This document shows, in pieces, positions 1-8,326 of a stretch of 9,757 bases of DNA (positions within the stretch are counted from its first letter, which is position 1; each line of letters opens with the position of its first letter). A program made the position numbers and the translations under genes. Location of the stretch: NCBI GenBank assembly GCA_009786625.1, contig WQRT01000007.1, positions 19,138-28,894 on the forward strand, written 5' to 3'. The notes below the pieces were generated by a model. The model did no database searches and was not told where the DNA came from. It saw nothing but the letters and a program-made list of their open reading frames with translations. Source of the DNA: Treponema sp. (GTDB lineage Bacteria > Spirochaetota > Spirochaetia > Treponematales > Breznakiellaceae).

Positions 1-3000
1 AGATTATTACCCGTTGGCAAGGTATTAAGATCGATTGGATTTCCAAAATTGTCCGTAATAGTTCCGTTTGTTGTCTGAATCCACGGAGTTACCGCGGCGG
101 ATGTAGTTCCGGTTCCCCATCTTACTTGGCTTAAACCGACATTTGGATTTGTCGAAACATCCCACGTAAATTTAATTACTCTGTTTCCCGGCTCTATCGA
201 TGAAAATTGCGCATAAGCGGTCGCTGTCGTTCCCCAGCTTAATAAAGCCTGCGGAGTTCCAGATATTCTAACTTCTTTGTCAACAGTCAGTTCCAGCGTC
301 AAGGTTTTTCCGGCGTTGAAGAATGATTCACCCGAGTGATTTAAATTTTCGTATAAAGGCGAAATCTGCGTAAACGCGGCTCTTGTTACCCTTGGTCTTA
401 CGCCGTTAATGCCGATTGATTTTAACGCCTGTAAACTCCCCGATGCCTGGTTGGCGGCTGTCATCTGAATGATTGCTATTCCCATCTCGCCCTGAGTGTT
501 CGTAAAATTAATGGAACTGCCGTTGAGCACAATTGAATCCACCGCCGTGTATAACTTGTCCGCAAGATCATTATTTTGAACCGTATAACGGAATGTAACA
601 ATGGTTCCGGCTGATTGCACAAAATCGGCATAACGGTTCTGCGCGGCGCCTGCTGTATTACCCTGCTCGGTAAAGAATAATTTTAGACGCGGCCCTGTCC
701 CCCCTTGTTTATCAACATTTACAGGCATGGAGAAACCGGCGTTAAACAGTATTTCAGTTCCGGCTCCGTAAGTGTTGTCCGCGAATGTACTATTAATGTA
801 CATAAGAGATGGAGCGCTTGACATGATTACTTTTAGTTCTATAAGCCTTTTATTTCCAAGAATGTCTTCCGCTTCAAAGAGATATACCTTTCTGGAGCCT
901 TCCGCGAAATAATCGTTATTTGCCGCGTTATTTTTATTTCTTGTAAATGTTCTTGTGTAATCACGGGCGAGACCATAGGGAGGAGATTCGACTATATCCC
1001 CCAAAAATTGATAATTATTCTGTTTGTTTATATCGGCGATTACTTCATCACCTGAAAAATTCGTTATATCCCTTATTCTTATTCCCTGCCATCCGGATTT
1101 TAATCCGACTTTTCCCGGAGTTACAGTCATGCTTAACTGTAAATCGGCGTCAATGCTGTGAATCATGTTATCACGAACGGGATAATTAACGGTGACTGCC
1201 GGCAATTCCGTGTAAGCCGTCAGTCTGAATGTTTTTATTTCGTCGCTTGAAATGTTTCTTGTGTGTATAAAAAACAGTTTTGTATTATTTTCCACAACGC
1301 CGTCGATCATAAAATCATTTATGATGTCAAACTGTTTTAAAAATGAATTTGAAACAAATGACTGATTGTTTAGAATATATTGCGTATTACTGCCGACAGG
1401 TATTTTCCAGATTCTAAAACCGTCTTCAACGTACGGCGTTCCGTTTGCGTTATAGGCGTTTCCTATCGTTTTTTGGAACGCGCTCAGCGCCTCTGATCGC
1501 GATTTATCAAAGCCTGCCGGAAGCCATGCAATCTGGACAAACTGTGTACCGCTCTTGTCTATTGTATAACCGGACATGTTAAAATTTCTGCCGCTTTGCA
1601 GATCGGGAAAATTATTTTCCATCGCGGGACTTTCGATAATAATGATCGGCGAATTGGGATTCTGCACATCAACCATCAGCGGAGGATATATGCTCCAGAC
1701 GGGAGTTCCTTCCGTTTCAAACATGGGAGTTAATTTATCGTCACAGGCGAATAATATAAGGCGGTATTCACCGGCATTATTCTGCGTCAAGGGAACTGTG
1801 GTGTTTCGGGTATCAGAAGTAATAAAGTTGGTAAGACTCCAGGTGGAAATAATATTATCCCGCAAGCCGTCCTGATTTGTTCTTATTTTCTCATGGAACT
1901 GATCTTCCGTATCGGTTCCGCGTTTGGCAAGGTAAACTTCTTTATCAATTAAAGCCGCGTAAACCATCTTTAATTTGTCGTCATCCGTTACCTGGATTTG
2001 AAGCGGCTCTCCCTGCGAAACAACTATCTGTCCGCTCCCCGAGTCTCTTTCAATATTAAAAAGCGGCACGTCGGTTTCGGGGTACCAGCAGGTTCCGGCG
2101 ATGTTTTGCTTTCTGTATGTTACCTGATTGTATACCTCGCGCGGATGGCCTGTATCCCAGTCGCCGACCCATTCATTTATATTCCAAGCCCACACTTCAA
2201 ATTCCAGATACGATGGACCGCTTGATAACAGCGATGAGAGCATCTCGGTGTTAAAATCCCACTGCGGATTTTTTGGACCTTCGACCTGCCTGCTTGGTAT
2301 TAATCCCCACCCTTCCTCGCTGTTAAGGTCAACTCCTCCGCTTTCAATGACAATCCTCTCTCCCCTATCGTTAAAAACCTGCAGTCTGCTTGTTGCAACA
2401 TCGGTCCAGTTGGAATCAAGCCTTAATTTAAGCGTAAATGATTCATTTTGAAAATAATCAATGTCATGGGACTGAATGTTCCTGTAAGAAGCAGGGTCGT
2501 TAAAATTGATTATTTCCCGGTAAAAATCCAGATATTGAAGTTCACTCTGCTCCCAATAACTATTGGAATGACGCGCAATCTTCGCTTCCTCGACCCACGG
2601 AGCCACGACATCCACCCTTATTGTGACGGTGTCCGCGCCCTGATTGCCGAAATTGTCAAACGCGAAAATCTTAATTTCAAGTTCCATTTCTCCAAGACCT
2701 TCAACATCGGGCAGAAACAGGGTGCCGCTCCAAGTCTTATCCTCATTTATCGTGTAATTAAAATCTATGTCGGTATACACAACATTCCGTCTTGTGTCCG
2801 TTATTACAACGGTGAGCCTAACAATGTGCATATTGTCATCCCATACGCCGGATACATTAACGGGAGTTGTTATTACCATCGTGCCGAATGACTGATTCAG
2901 TTTCGGCACCATGATATTAATTGTCGGAGCTACTGTGTCTACAGGTTCCCCAAGCCCAAGCGGCATGTCACAGGTCGTAATAAATCCGCAGAGTGATAAC

Positions 3001-3059
3001 AGTATAAAGACGACGACTGTCCCTTTAAAGAGATTTTTTGTTTTCCTTACACCTAACAT
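1..3059 (-). CDS. Probable Ig-like-repeat lipoprotein, 3' end beyond the left edge
   Basis: The minus-strand frame beginning at the ATG at 3057-3059 stays open for 1,019 codons to base 1, so the C-terminus is missing. A good ribosome site (GGAGGT, 3064-3069) sits just ahead of it. The N-terminus has Arg/Lys at residues 5-12, a hydrophobic stretch at 14-28 and a Cys at 30 (Ile-Thr-Thr-Cys-Asp). This resembles a lipoprotein signal with a relaxed spirochaetal lipobox; Thr at -1 is atypical, so lipidation is inferred. Residues about 44-152 form an Ig-like module (Ala-Pro-Thr-Ile-Asn-Ile start, Trp-Asp-Asp turn, Phe-Asp-Asn-Phe-Gly-Asn near the end). Residues about 153-740 are beta-rich with no fold I can name. 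Residues about 749-870 and 883-1019 look like two tandem repeats of the 'ADxTYGAGxxI..F..PV.V' type seen in bacterial surface proteins (SWM/Ig-like repeat families). The gene follows the barrel protein by 13 bases and is probably co-transcribed. Role unknown; surface or periplasmic binding is a guess. Confidence 0.85.
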   Translation of the reverse strand, partial: MLGVRKTKNLFKGTVVVFILLSLCGFITTCDMPLGLGEPVDTVAPTINIMVPKLNQSFGTMVITTPVNVSGVWDDNMHIVRLTVVITDTRRNVVYTDIDFNYTINEDKTWSGTLFLPDVEGLGEMELEIKIFAFDNFGNQGADTVTIRVDVVAPWVEEAKIARHSNSYWEQSELQYLDFYREIINFNDPASYRNIQSHDIDYFQNESFTLKLRLDSNWTDVATSRLQVFNDRGERIVIESGGVDLNSEEGWGLIPSRQVEGPKNPQWDFNTEMLSSLLSSGPSYLEFEVWAWNINEWVGDWDTGHPREVYNQVTYRKQNIAGTCWYPETDVPLFNIERDSGSGQIVVSQGEPLQIQVTDDDKLKMVYAALIDKEVYLAKRGTDTEDQFHEKIRTNQDGLRDNIISTWSLTNFITSDTRNTTVPLTQNNAGEYRLILFACDDKLTPMFETEGTPVWSIYPPLMVDVQNPNSPIIIIESPAMENNFPDLQSGRNFNMSGYTIDKSGTQFVQIAWLPAGFDKSRSEALSAFQKTIGNAYNANGTPYVEDGFRIWKIPVGSNTQYILNNQSFVSNSFLKQFDIINDFMIDGVVENNTKLFFIHTRNISSDEIKTFRLTAYTELPAVTVNYPVRDNMIHSIDADLQLSMTVTPGKVGLKSGWQGIRIRDITNFSGDEVIADINKQNNYQFLGDIVESPPYGLARDYTRTFTRNKNNAANNDYFAEGSRKVYLFEAEDILGNKRLIELKVIMSSAPSLMYINSTFADNTYGAGTEILFNAGFSMPVNVDKQGGTGPRLKLFFTEQGNTAGAAQNRYADFVQSAGTIVTFRYTVQNNDLADKLYTAVDSIVLNGSSINFTNTQGEMGIAIIQMTAANQASGSLQALKSIGINGVRPRVTRAAFTQISPLYENLNHSGESFFNAGKTLTLELTVDKEVRISGTPQALLSWGTTATAYAQFSSIEPGNRVIKFTWDVSTNPNVGLSQVRWGTGTTSAAVTPWIQTTNGTITDNFGNPIDLNTLPTGNN

Positions 3060-3063
3060 CTTT

Positions 3064-3069
3064 ACCTCC
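3064..3069 (-). promoter_or_regulatory. Ribosome binding site of the Ig-like lipoprotein gene
   Basis: On the minus strand GGAGGT precedes the ATG at 3059 by four bases. It lies wholly inside the 13-base gap after the upstream stop codon (TAA, 3073-3075). It fixes the start of a gene whose other end is outside the window and supports independent translation from a shared transcript. Confidence 0.8.
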
Positions 3070-3072
3070 GGA

Positions 3073-6000
3073 TTAAAAAATATACAGTCTTAATCCAATA
3101 ATCACATGCGGAATTATGGTTGGAATATTATTTAAAGCAGCGTCAACATCTGTCGGCACAAACCACAACTGCCCCTCTGTGAATAAACTGAATGTTCTAA
3201 GAAATGTCCTGTCAGGGAGCGTCACCCTTGGGAACTCTATCTGCAGTAAAAGAGCGCTCATCCATGTGGGCGTTCCGCTTTGCGTGTAGCCTTCTGACGC
3301 TACGTCAAATAGCGAGAAATTCGCGCCTATCGCGAAGGAAGCGGAGAGCCAGTCCCAGTCCGGCCCCAAGAACGATCCAAAAGGAAGGCTGTAAATGCTG
3401 GCAAGCAGTTTTAAACCCAAAACATGGCCTCCGTACCTGAGAAGCCCTACTCCGCCTAAGGATTCGTATATGTCCTGCGTCATAAAACCGTACTGAACCT
3501 GCAGCTTTACATTGTCATCGAAGAAGCTTAATCCGATGCCAAAATCCGTATATGTAACGCCTCCGGCAAATAATGTCGGGATTATCTCATTGTCAATCTG
3601 CCTTAGGAACGGAGGAATTACTCCTTCTATGTACAACCCTTGCAGGAATCCCGGAATCTCATATGCAGCCTTGTCTCCGGCTCTTAAATGGTAGGTTAAA
3701 CTGACAAGTTCCACATCGTCGCTTGCTGTCGCCGAGTACACTATTTCTTCATTGTACCTTCCGCCTGATTCAGGGGAGATTAGCTGTATAACGGGTGGAG
3801 TTTTGTCAACCTGAACTAACATTCTGGTAACAGCTGTCTCACCGTTTTTCATTGTTGCCCTTACGATTATATAATGCGGACCTTCTGTCATAAAGCCTGT
3901 TTCAAGCCTGTAGCGGTAATCGAATCCTCTTTCCGGGTTTGATGATGTTCTTACAAAAGACCTTCCGTTGTCGAAACTTATTTCCGTGTAATCAACGCTT
4001 TTTTGGTTTATTTCGTCGCGGACGCGCCTTTCTGTGTTTCTGTCGGCTAACAGTACAGTGTCCTGCGGGCTCAGCGTGTAGCCGGTTCTTCCGTAAACAT
4101 ACGGCCTGTTATACGCAAATGATCCAAAAGAGAAACTGTCAATCGTAACCCAGGGGCCGGTGTGGCTGTACACAAGATTATGTTCTCTTGAAAATACCTG
4201 TTCGCCCCCGCCGAAGTTGCTGTGAACTGTTACGGTGTTATCGCCGTGCGTGAACATTTCGTTATTCAGGTTAAAGCGGAAGTAACCTGATGCGTCCACT
4301 TCGTTTGTTTCCAAATCCCTTTCATTAATCCTGATTGTAACGGTTCCGGCGCGTCCCGAGCCTCCGGCGTAACCGTACATATAAAACTCTCCGTTCACAT
4401 TTTCGTTATCAAGCGGATAAAGGATCTCTATATAGTTCTGATGTGTGGCTCTTGCAAGCTCGAAGTTTCTGGAATTGCGCGTAATGTTACCGGCTTTGTC
4501 CGTTGCCACTACGGCGATGTTGTAATGTCCGTCTGCCTGTCCGCCGAGATCGATTACTTCCCTTATGATGTCCTCAGCGTTAATCTGCCGGGATCTTAAC
4601 TCGGGAATTACTTCCAGTCCGTCAAGGCTTCTAATTTCAAAGAATATGCTTTCGAGGTTGGGATCTATCACCCTTCCCATAACGGAAATGCCGGAAACGG
4701 TGACAGAACCGTCACGCGGGCTGTCCAGAGCTATCGAAGGAGGAGTGTTGTCAATATTTATCATGTTCGCGTAAGTCGCGATGCTGCCATAGCCGTCCCA
4801 AACACGAATGAACACAACATGAGGGCCGTCCTGTAAAATTTTAGTATTAAACTGATACGTCCAGTCTATCGTTGTTTCCCCTGTGTCAAATCCTCCGCTG
4901 TGAACGCGGTTATATGTAATGCCGTTATCAATAGAAACCTGAAGCTCGTGAATTCCGTTCTCGTCATACGCGGTACCGGTTATTTCTATCGTATTGTTTA
5001 AAACGGTGTCGTAATTAGGGAACGTCACTTCCGCGGCAGGTTCGGCAAGCGATACGCGGAAATTACGCGTAACGGGAGCGCTTTTTACGCCGTAAATATC
5101 TTCCGCTACCACCGTAACGGAATGTTCGTTATCTGTCAGCGTAGAAAGAAGTATGGGAACGGAGAAACCGTATTCGGCTTCAAACTCTGTTTCTTCTTCA
5201 TCGTCTATCCGCCAGTAAATCCGCCTAATTTTGTCATCATCGAACATAATGCCCGATATGATAAAATCTGATGTAATCGTTTCATTTTCTTCGGGCAGAA
5301 TAATCTGCGCCACAGGCACATCCATTTCCATATCAATTACGAAAGGCCACGAGGACAATTCAAACGAGTTACCGGCGATATCCGTAAATATAAAACGCAT
5401 ATTCTCATCAAGAGGCATATTTACAGGATCCATCAGCGTATCTATAAACCTTGTCCTGTAATCGCCGCTCCACGATGAAAAATTAAATATTTCAATGTCA
5501 ATTTCTTCTTCGTTTACGTTAGTTCCGTCTTCCGCGTTTCTTGTGTACTGAGGCCTGTAATATCGAACTGAAGCAATATCAGAGTTTTCTTCAACTATAA
5601 AACCCATCGAAACAGCGCCGTTTACGCGGCTTTCCGGGGATGGAACTACAAGTCTTGCCTGCGGGCCTTGCGAGTCTTTGATTACGGAGAAACTCGCGGT
5701 AGAAGCCCTGCCGGATTCGTTAACCGCTCTTATCAAGATGGTTAACAAACCGTCGTCTACCGATGAAATGTCCAGTTCTCTTTCAATTTGCGTGTTTACA
5801 CTGCCTGTGAACGCTTCGATCTGCTCGTTTGTAAGAAGATTCTCCCAAGTTACCCCCATATCCTTTGACATACTGACAGACGCGATTCTGCCGCCTGAGG
5901 CAAGGGCGAAACTTACAGGGACAGCCGCTTGATAATGCGTACCCTCTGTTAAGAAACCTGCGGATGAGCTTCCTATTACCCTTCTGTCCTGTACCGGGTT

Positions 6001-8133
6001 TATTATCCTGACGGACGGATCAGAAAAATCAGATAACACCCTGAAGCGTTCGCTTTCAAATGTCCTGTTTCTTTCATCTGTCATACGCAGCGTAACATAG
6101 CCTGAATCTCCCGCGCTGTCCGCCGAGAGAATCAATCTGCCGTGTTCGTCGATCCTCGCTGTTAGAGAGTGTTCCGCTTCTTCTGTCTCTCCCTGTATAT
6201 CAACTCTTCTAATAGGAGAGGACGCTATTCCCATAAGCGTATCGCCTGTTGATGTTAAAAGTATTCTGCCGTCATTGATTGTTTTAGATCTGACCCATGT
6301 AAATGAAGGCGGCAGTACCGGCAGTTCCATCTCAAGAGTACCATGTACCGGCACAGGATTCGCAACATAGATATATTCATTAAAAGTTACTTCCCGCCCC
6401 AATCTGTCCGTAACCGACAACCGAATTCTTGTAAGGCCGTCATGCAGTTCCGCCGGAAGCGGCATCGTCCCTGTAAAAGCGTCTCTTGAACCGCTGAGGC
6501 GTACCGCGAAAGGCGGCAAATCTCCAAAGGAAACGTTAAACGATGCCACAGGCGCGCTTGATGCGACGCTGAGATGCATTACGGTTCTCGGGCTGACTGT
6601 AAGCGTCATTCCAGTATGGAAATTATTGATTACCTGATTGCGCCCGGTGCCTGAAACAAATGAGAAAATCGACGGTACGGGAAGAGCCTGAGGAACTATA
6701 ATTCCCCTTACCTGAACTTTACTGCCGGTTACGCCTGTTATATCTTTTGCCCATACTTCCAGTGTATTTGTACCTTCCGGTACCTGCGCTATTTGAAATT
6801 GAAAATATCCGTTACACGGCATCTCTACGGGAGCCGCTCCGTTAAGCGAATAAAAAATTGATGATACTCCGTCATCGTCGCTTACATTTCCCCTGACAGT
6901 AAGCGCTTCTCTTCCGTCAATGACACCTGCCGCAGGTTCAATGAGCGTAACAACCGGTAAATCATCAGCCTGATTAACCCTGTAACGCTGCTTTGATGTA
7001 GTTACGTTACCTGAAATATCCACAGCGCGAATTTCAATATCTATATTCGATAATCTCTGCCCCCGGAGATCAACATTTGCCGACCACCACGGGTTCCCGG
7101 GTAAAAGTTCAAACTCGCCGTTCGCGATATTACCGGCTTTCCATGTTACTCTGCTTAACCCGACAGGATGCCGCGCAAAACCCGCAATTGTAAAAAGACC
7201 GTTTACTACCGTGTCGGGAGACGGGTGGACAATTGTCACCTGCGGGCCCGCGTTATTTACAAATAACAGATGGGTCGCTACTCCCCTTGTGCCGTTCTCG
7301 TCCTGTCCCTGCAGCCAGATAACCACAGGACCGTCATCGAACCGTCTTGTGTTTAAATTTATTTCCCAGTTATATAGCCCTGAGCTCCTGTCATATCTTG
7401 TTCTGACGCTTGAATAACGATTTCCGCCGTCAATGGAATAACCAAACGCGTTTATTCCGTTTCCGTCCGCGACAGTACCCCTTAGCTTGATATTCCCGGA
7501 AACAAGAGCGCCGATTTCATGGCTTGTTACAATGGTTTCAGGTTTTTTACGGTCGAGCCGCCAGTAGACAGCGCTTTTCCTGTGTTGTCTTGCGTTGAAC
7601 CGTTCGGAAATGCCTGACAAACCGTTTATATCGACAGCCCACGCGGTGATGGTATAAATACCGTCTGTCCAAATATCGCTGTTTGATGTATCAAGAAAAT
7701 ATGACCAGTAATCGGTCCCCTCCGCTCTGGTTCTGAAAACTTCTTCGCCCGGTCTTCTTGTGTCGTTTCCTCTTGTGATGACAAGTTCTACATGATCGAC
7801 ACCATCATCATCAAAAGCGATTCCGACGATGTTAATATTTCCCTGAACGTGCATGTTTACAACAGGGTTAATAATATTGATTCCGGGAAGATCAGAGGCC
7901 GGATCGATGTTGATATTTTCTGGTCCCGAAAGGGTTATGTTGCCCGCCCTATCCCTGGCTTCGAGGTAATAATTGTATGTACCGGGATCTAATTCGGAAA
8001 TATCAAGCGAATCCGTAAAACCGGAAACGTCCTCGGCTGATCGCGATTGGTTTGAGTCCCTGTTACCGCCTGCCCAAAGCGTAGAACAGCTTAGAGCGAC
8101 TAAGAAACTGATAAATACGGCCTTTTTTAGCAT
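3073..8133 (-). CDS. Large exported protein: Ig-like array with C-terminal outer-membrane barrel-like domain
   Basis: The frame is open from 8145, but I choose the ATG at 8133 (1,686 residues): it has a GGAAGGA site just upstream and begins with a textbook signal peptide (Met-Leu-Lys-Lys, then a hydrophobic core, then Leu-Trp-Ala before Gly-Gly). A TAA in frame upstream excludes a longer protein. Numbered from 8133, residues about 36-76 look like the last strands of an Ig fold. About twelve full-length modules follow, starting near 84, 198, 297, 392, 704, 824, 940, 1031, 1132, 1232 and 1327, with a divergent stretch at 485-700. Most open with a Val/Ile-Pro type strand, carry an Asp-Asp-x-Gly-like turn and end in an Ala-x-Asp-x-x-Gly-Asn-like motif. 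A truncated module (about 1446-1495) leads into about 190 residues with some eight amphipathic strands, ending in Arg-Leu-Tyr-Ile-Phe; a terminal Phe is typical of outer-membrane barrels. First gene of a likely two-gene operon. A Cys in the signal region (Leu-Ser-Cys, residue 16) leaves lipoprotein processing as a less likely alternative. Function unknown; adhesin or envelope-spanning scaffold are possibilities. The upstream promoter is unclear. Confidence 0.9.
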   Translation of the reverse strand: MLKKAVFISFLVALSCSTLWAGGNRDSNQSRSAEDVSGFTDSLDISELDPGTYNYYLEARDRAGNITLSGPENINIDPASDLPGINIINPVVNMHVQGNINIVGIAFDDDGVDHVELVITRGNDTRRPGEEVFRTRAEGTDYWSYFLDTSNSDIWTDGIYTITAWAVDINGLSGISERFNARQHRKSAVYWRLDRKKPETIVTSHEIGALVSGNIKLRGTVADGNGINAFGYSIDGGNRYSSVRTRYDRSSGLYNWEINLNTRRFDDGPVVIWLQGQDENGTRGVATHLLFVNNAGPQVTIVHPSPDTVVNGLFTIAGFARHPVGLSRVTWKAGNIANGEFELLPGNPWWSANVDLRGQRLSNIDIEIRAVDISGNVTTSKQRYRVNQADDLPVVTLIEPAAGVIDGREALTVRGNVSDDDGVSSIFYSLNGAAPVEMPCNGYFQFQIAQVPEGTNTLEVWAKDITGVTGSKVQVRGIIVPQALPVPSIFSFVSGTGRNQVINNFHTGMTLTVSPRTVMHLSVASSAPVASFNVSFGDLPPFAVRLSGSRDAFTGTMPLPAELHDGLTRIRLSVTDRLGREVTFNEYIYVANPVPVHGTLEMELPVLPPSFTWVRSKTINDGRILLTSTGDTLMGIASSPIRRVDIQGETEEAEHSLTARIDEHGRLILSADSAGDSGYVTLRMTDERNRTFESERFRVLSDFSDPSVRIINPVQDRRVIGSSSAGFLTEGTHYQAAVPVSFALASGGRIASVSMSKDMGVTWENLLTNEQIEAFTGSVNTQIERELDISSVDDGLLTILIRAVNESGRASTASFSVIKDSQGPQARLVVPSPESRVNGAVSMGFIVEENSDIASVRYYRPQYTRNAEDGTNVNEEEIDIEIFNFSSWSGDYRTRFIDTLMDPVNMPLDENMRFIFTDIAGNSFELSSWPFVIDMEMDVPVAQIILPEENETITSDFIISGIMFDDDKIRRIYWRIDDEEETEFEAEYGFSVPILLSTLTDNEHSVTVVAEDIYGVKSAPVTRNFRVSLAEPAAEVTFPNYDTVLNNTIEITGTAYDENGIHELQVSIDNGITYNRVHSGGFDTGETTIDWTYQFNTKILQDGPHVVFIRVWDGYGSIATYANMINIDNTPPSIALDSPRDGSVTVSGISVMGRVIDPNLESIFFEIRSLDGLEVIPELRSRQINAEDIIREVIDLGGQADGHYNIAVVATDKAGNITRNSRNFELARATHQNYIEILYPLDNENVNGEFYMYGYAGGSGRAGTVTIRINERDLETNEVDASGYFRFNLNNEMFTHGDNTVTVHSNFGGGEQVFSREHNLVYSHTGPWVTIDSFSFGSFAYNRPYVYGRTGYTLSPQDTVLLADRNTERRVRDEINQKSVDYTEISFDNGRSFVRTSSNPERGFDYRYRLETGFMTEGPHYIIVRATMKNGETAVTRMLVQVDKTPPVIQLISPESGGRYNEEIVYSATASDDVELVSLTYHLRAGDKAAYEIPGFLQGLYIEGVIPPFLRQIDNEIIPTLFAGGVTYTDFGIGLSFFDDNVKLQVQYGFMTQDIYESLGGVGLLRYGGHVLGLKLLASIYSLPFGSFLGPDWDWLSASFAIGANFSLFDVASEGYTQSGTPTWMSALLLQIEFPRVTLPDRTFLRTFSLFTEGQLWFVPTDVDAALNNIPTIIPHVIIGLRLYIF

Positions 8134-8136
8134 TTT

Positions 8137-8143
8137 TCCTTCC
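8137..8143 (-). promoter_or_regulatory. Ribosome binding site deciding the start of the Ig-barrel gene
   Basis: On the minus strand GGAAGGA lies three bases before the ATG at 8133 and overlaps the alternative ATG at 8145. The 8145 ATG has only AT-rich sequence upstream (GATAATATTGAA) with no Shine-Dalgarno match, so the site favours 8133. Confidence 0.6.
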
Positions 8144-8145
8144 AT

Positions 8146-8267
8146 TTCAATATTATCGACAAATAATAAAGGTTTCAGAAAGTAAAAACAGGCAATTTAA
8201 AATAAACCTTCCGTTTATAGTAAATATAATAAATAAATTAAATTTAATCACTAGTTTTTGGAAAAAA
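8146..8267. other. AT-rich divergent intergenic region, left half
   Basis: No gene is seen between the Ig-barrel gene and the pyrB control region. The stretch must hold the minus-strand promoter of the Ig operon. The best -10 match on that strand is TATTAT (8163-8168), but no convincing -35 sits at normal spacing: CTGTTT lies at 17 bases, and TTGCCT (8190-8195) is 21 bases away. A perfect 12-base palindrome ATTAAATTTAAT occupies 8237-8248; in such AT-rich DNA it may be chance. An A9 run begins at 8262. Confidence 0.5.
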
Positions 8268-8320
8268 AAACTTTTTTTTTTCAAATTCTGCTTGAATAAT
8301 TAGGCTCTTTTTATTATTAT
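8268..8320 (+). promoter_or_regulatory. Probable pyrBI promoter with UP-like A/T tract
   Basis: TTGAAT (8292-8297, -35) is followed after exactly 17 bases by TATTAT (8315-8320, -10), giving 4/6 and 5/6 matches to the sigma-70 consensus. Directly upstream, AAAC followed by T10 and CAAA (8268-8285) lies where an UP element would contact the RNA polymerase alpha subunit. The predicted transcription start is at about 8326-8328, on or beside the first base of the leader ORF. It is the only well-formed promoter visible before pyrB on the plus strand. Not experimentally shown. Confidence 0.6.
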
Positions 8321-8326
8321 ACACCC

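Noticed and set aside
947..3093. Several plus-strand open frames of 60-147 codons opposite the lipoprotein gene
   Set aside because: They lie antisense to a continuous minus-strand frame with clear domain structure, lack convincing ribosome sites and show no recognisable protein features.
3204..8185. Plus-strand open frames opposite the Ig-barrel gene
   Set aside because: Same reason: shadows of one long, well-supported minus-strand gene.
8163..8195. Minus-strand promoter for the Ig operon (TATTAT with CTGTTT or TTGCCT)
   Set aside because: The -10 is good but neither -35 candidate combines sequence and spacing, so I do not list it as a separate feature.
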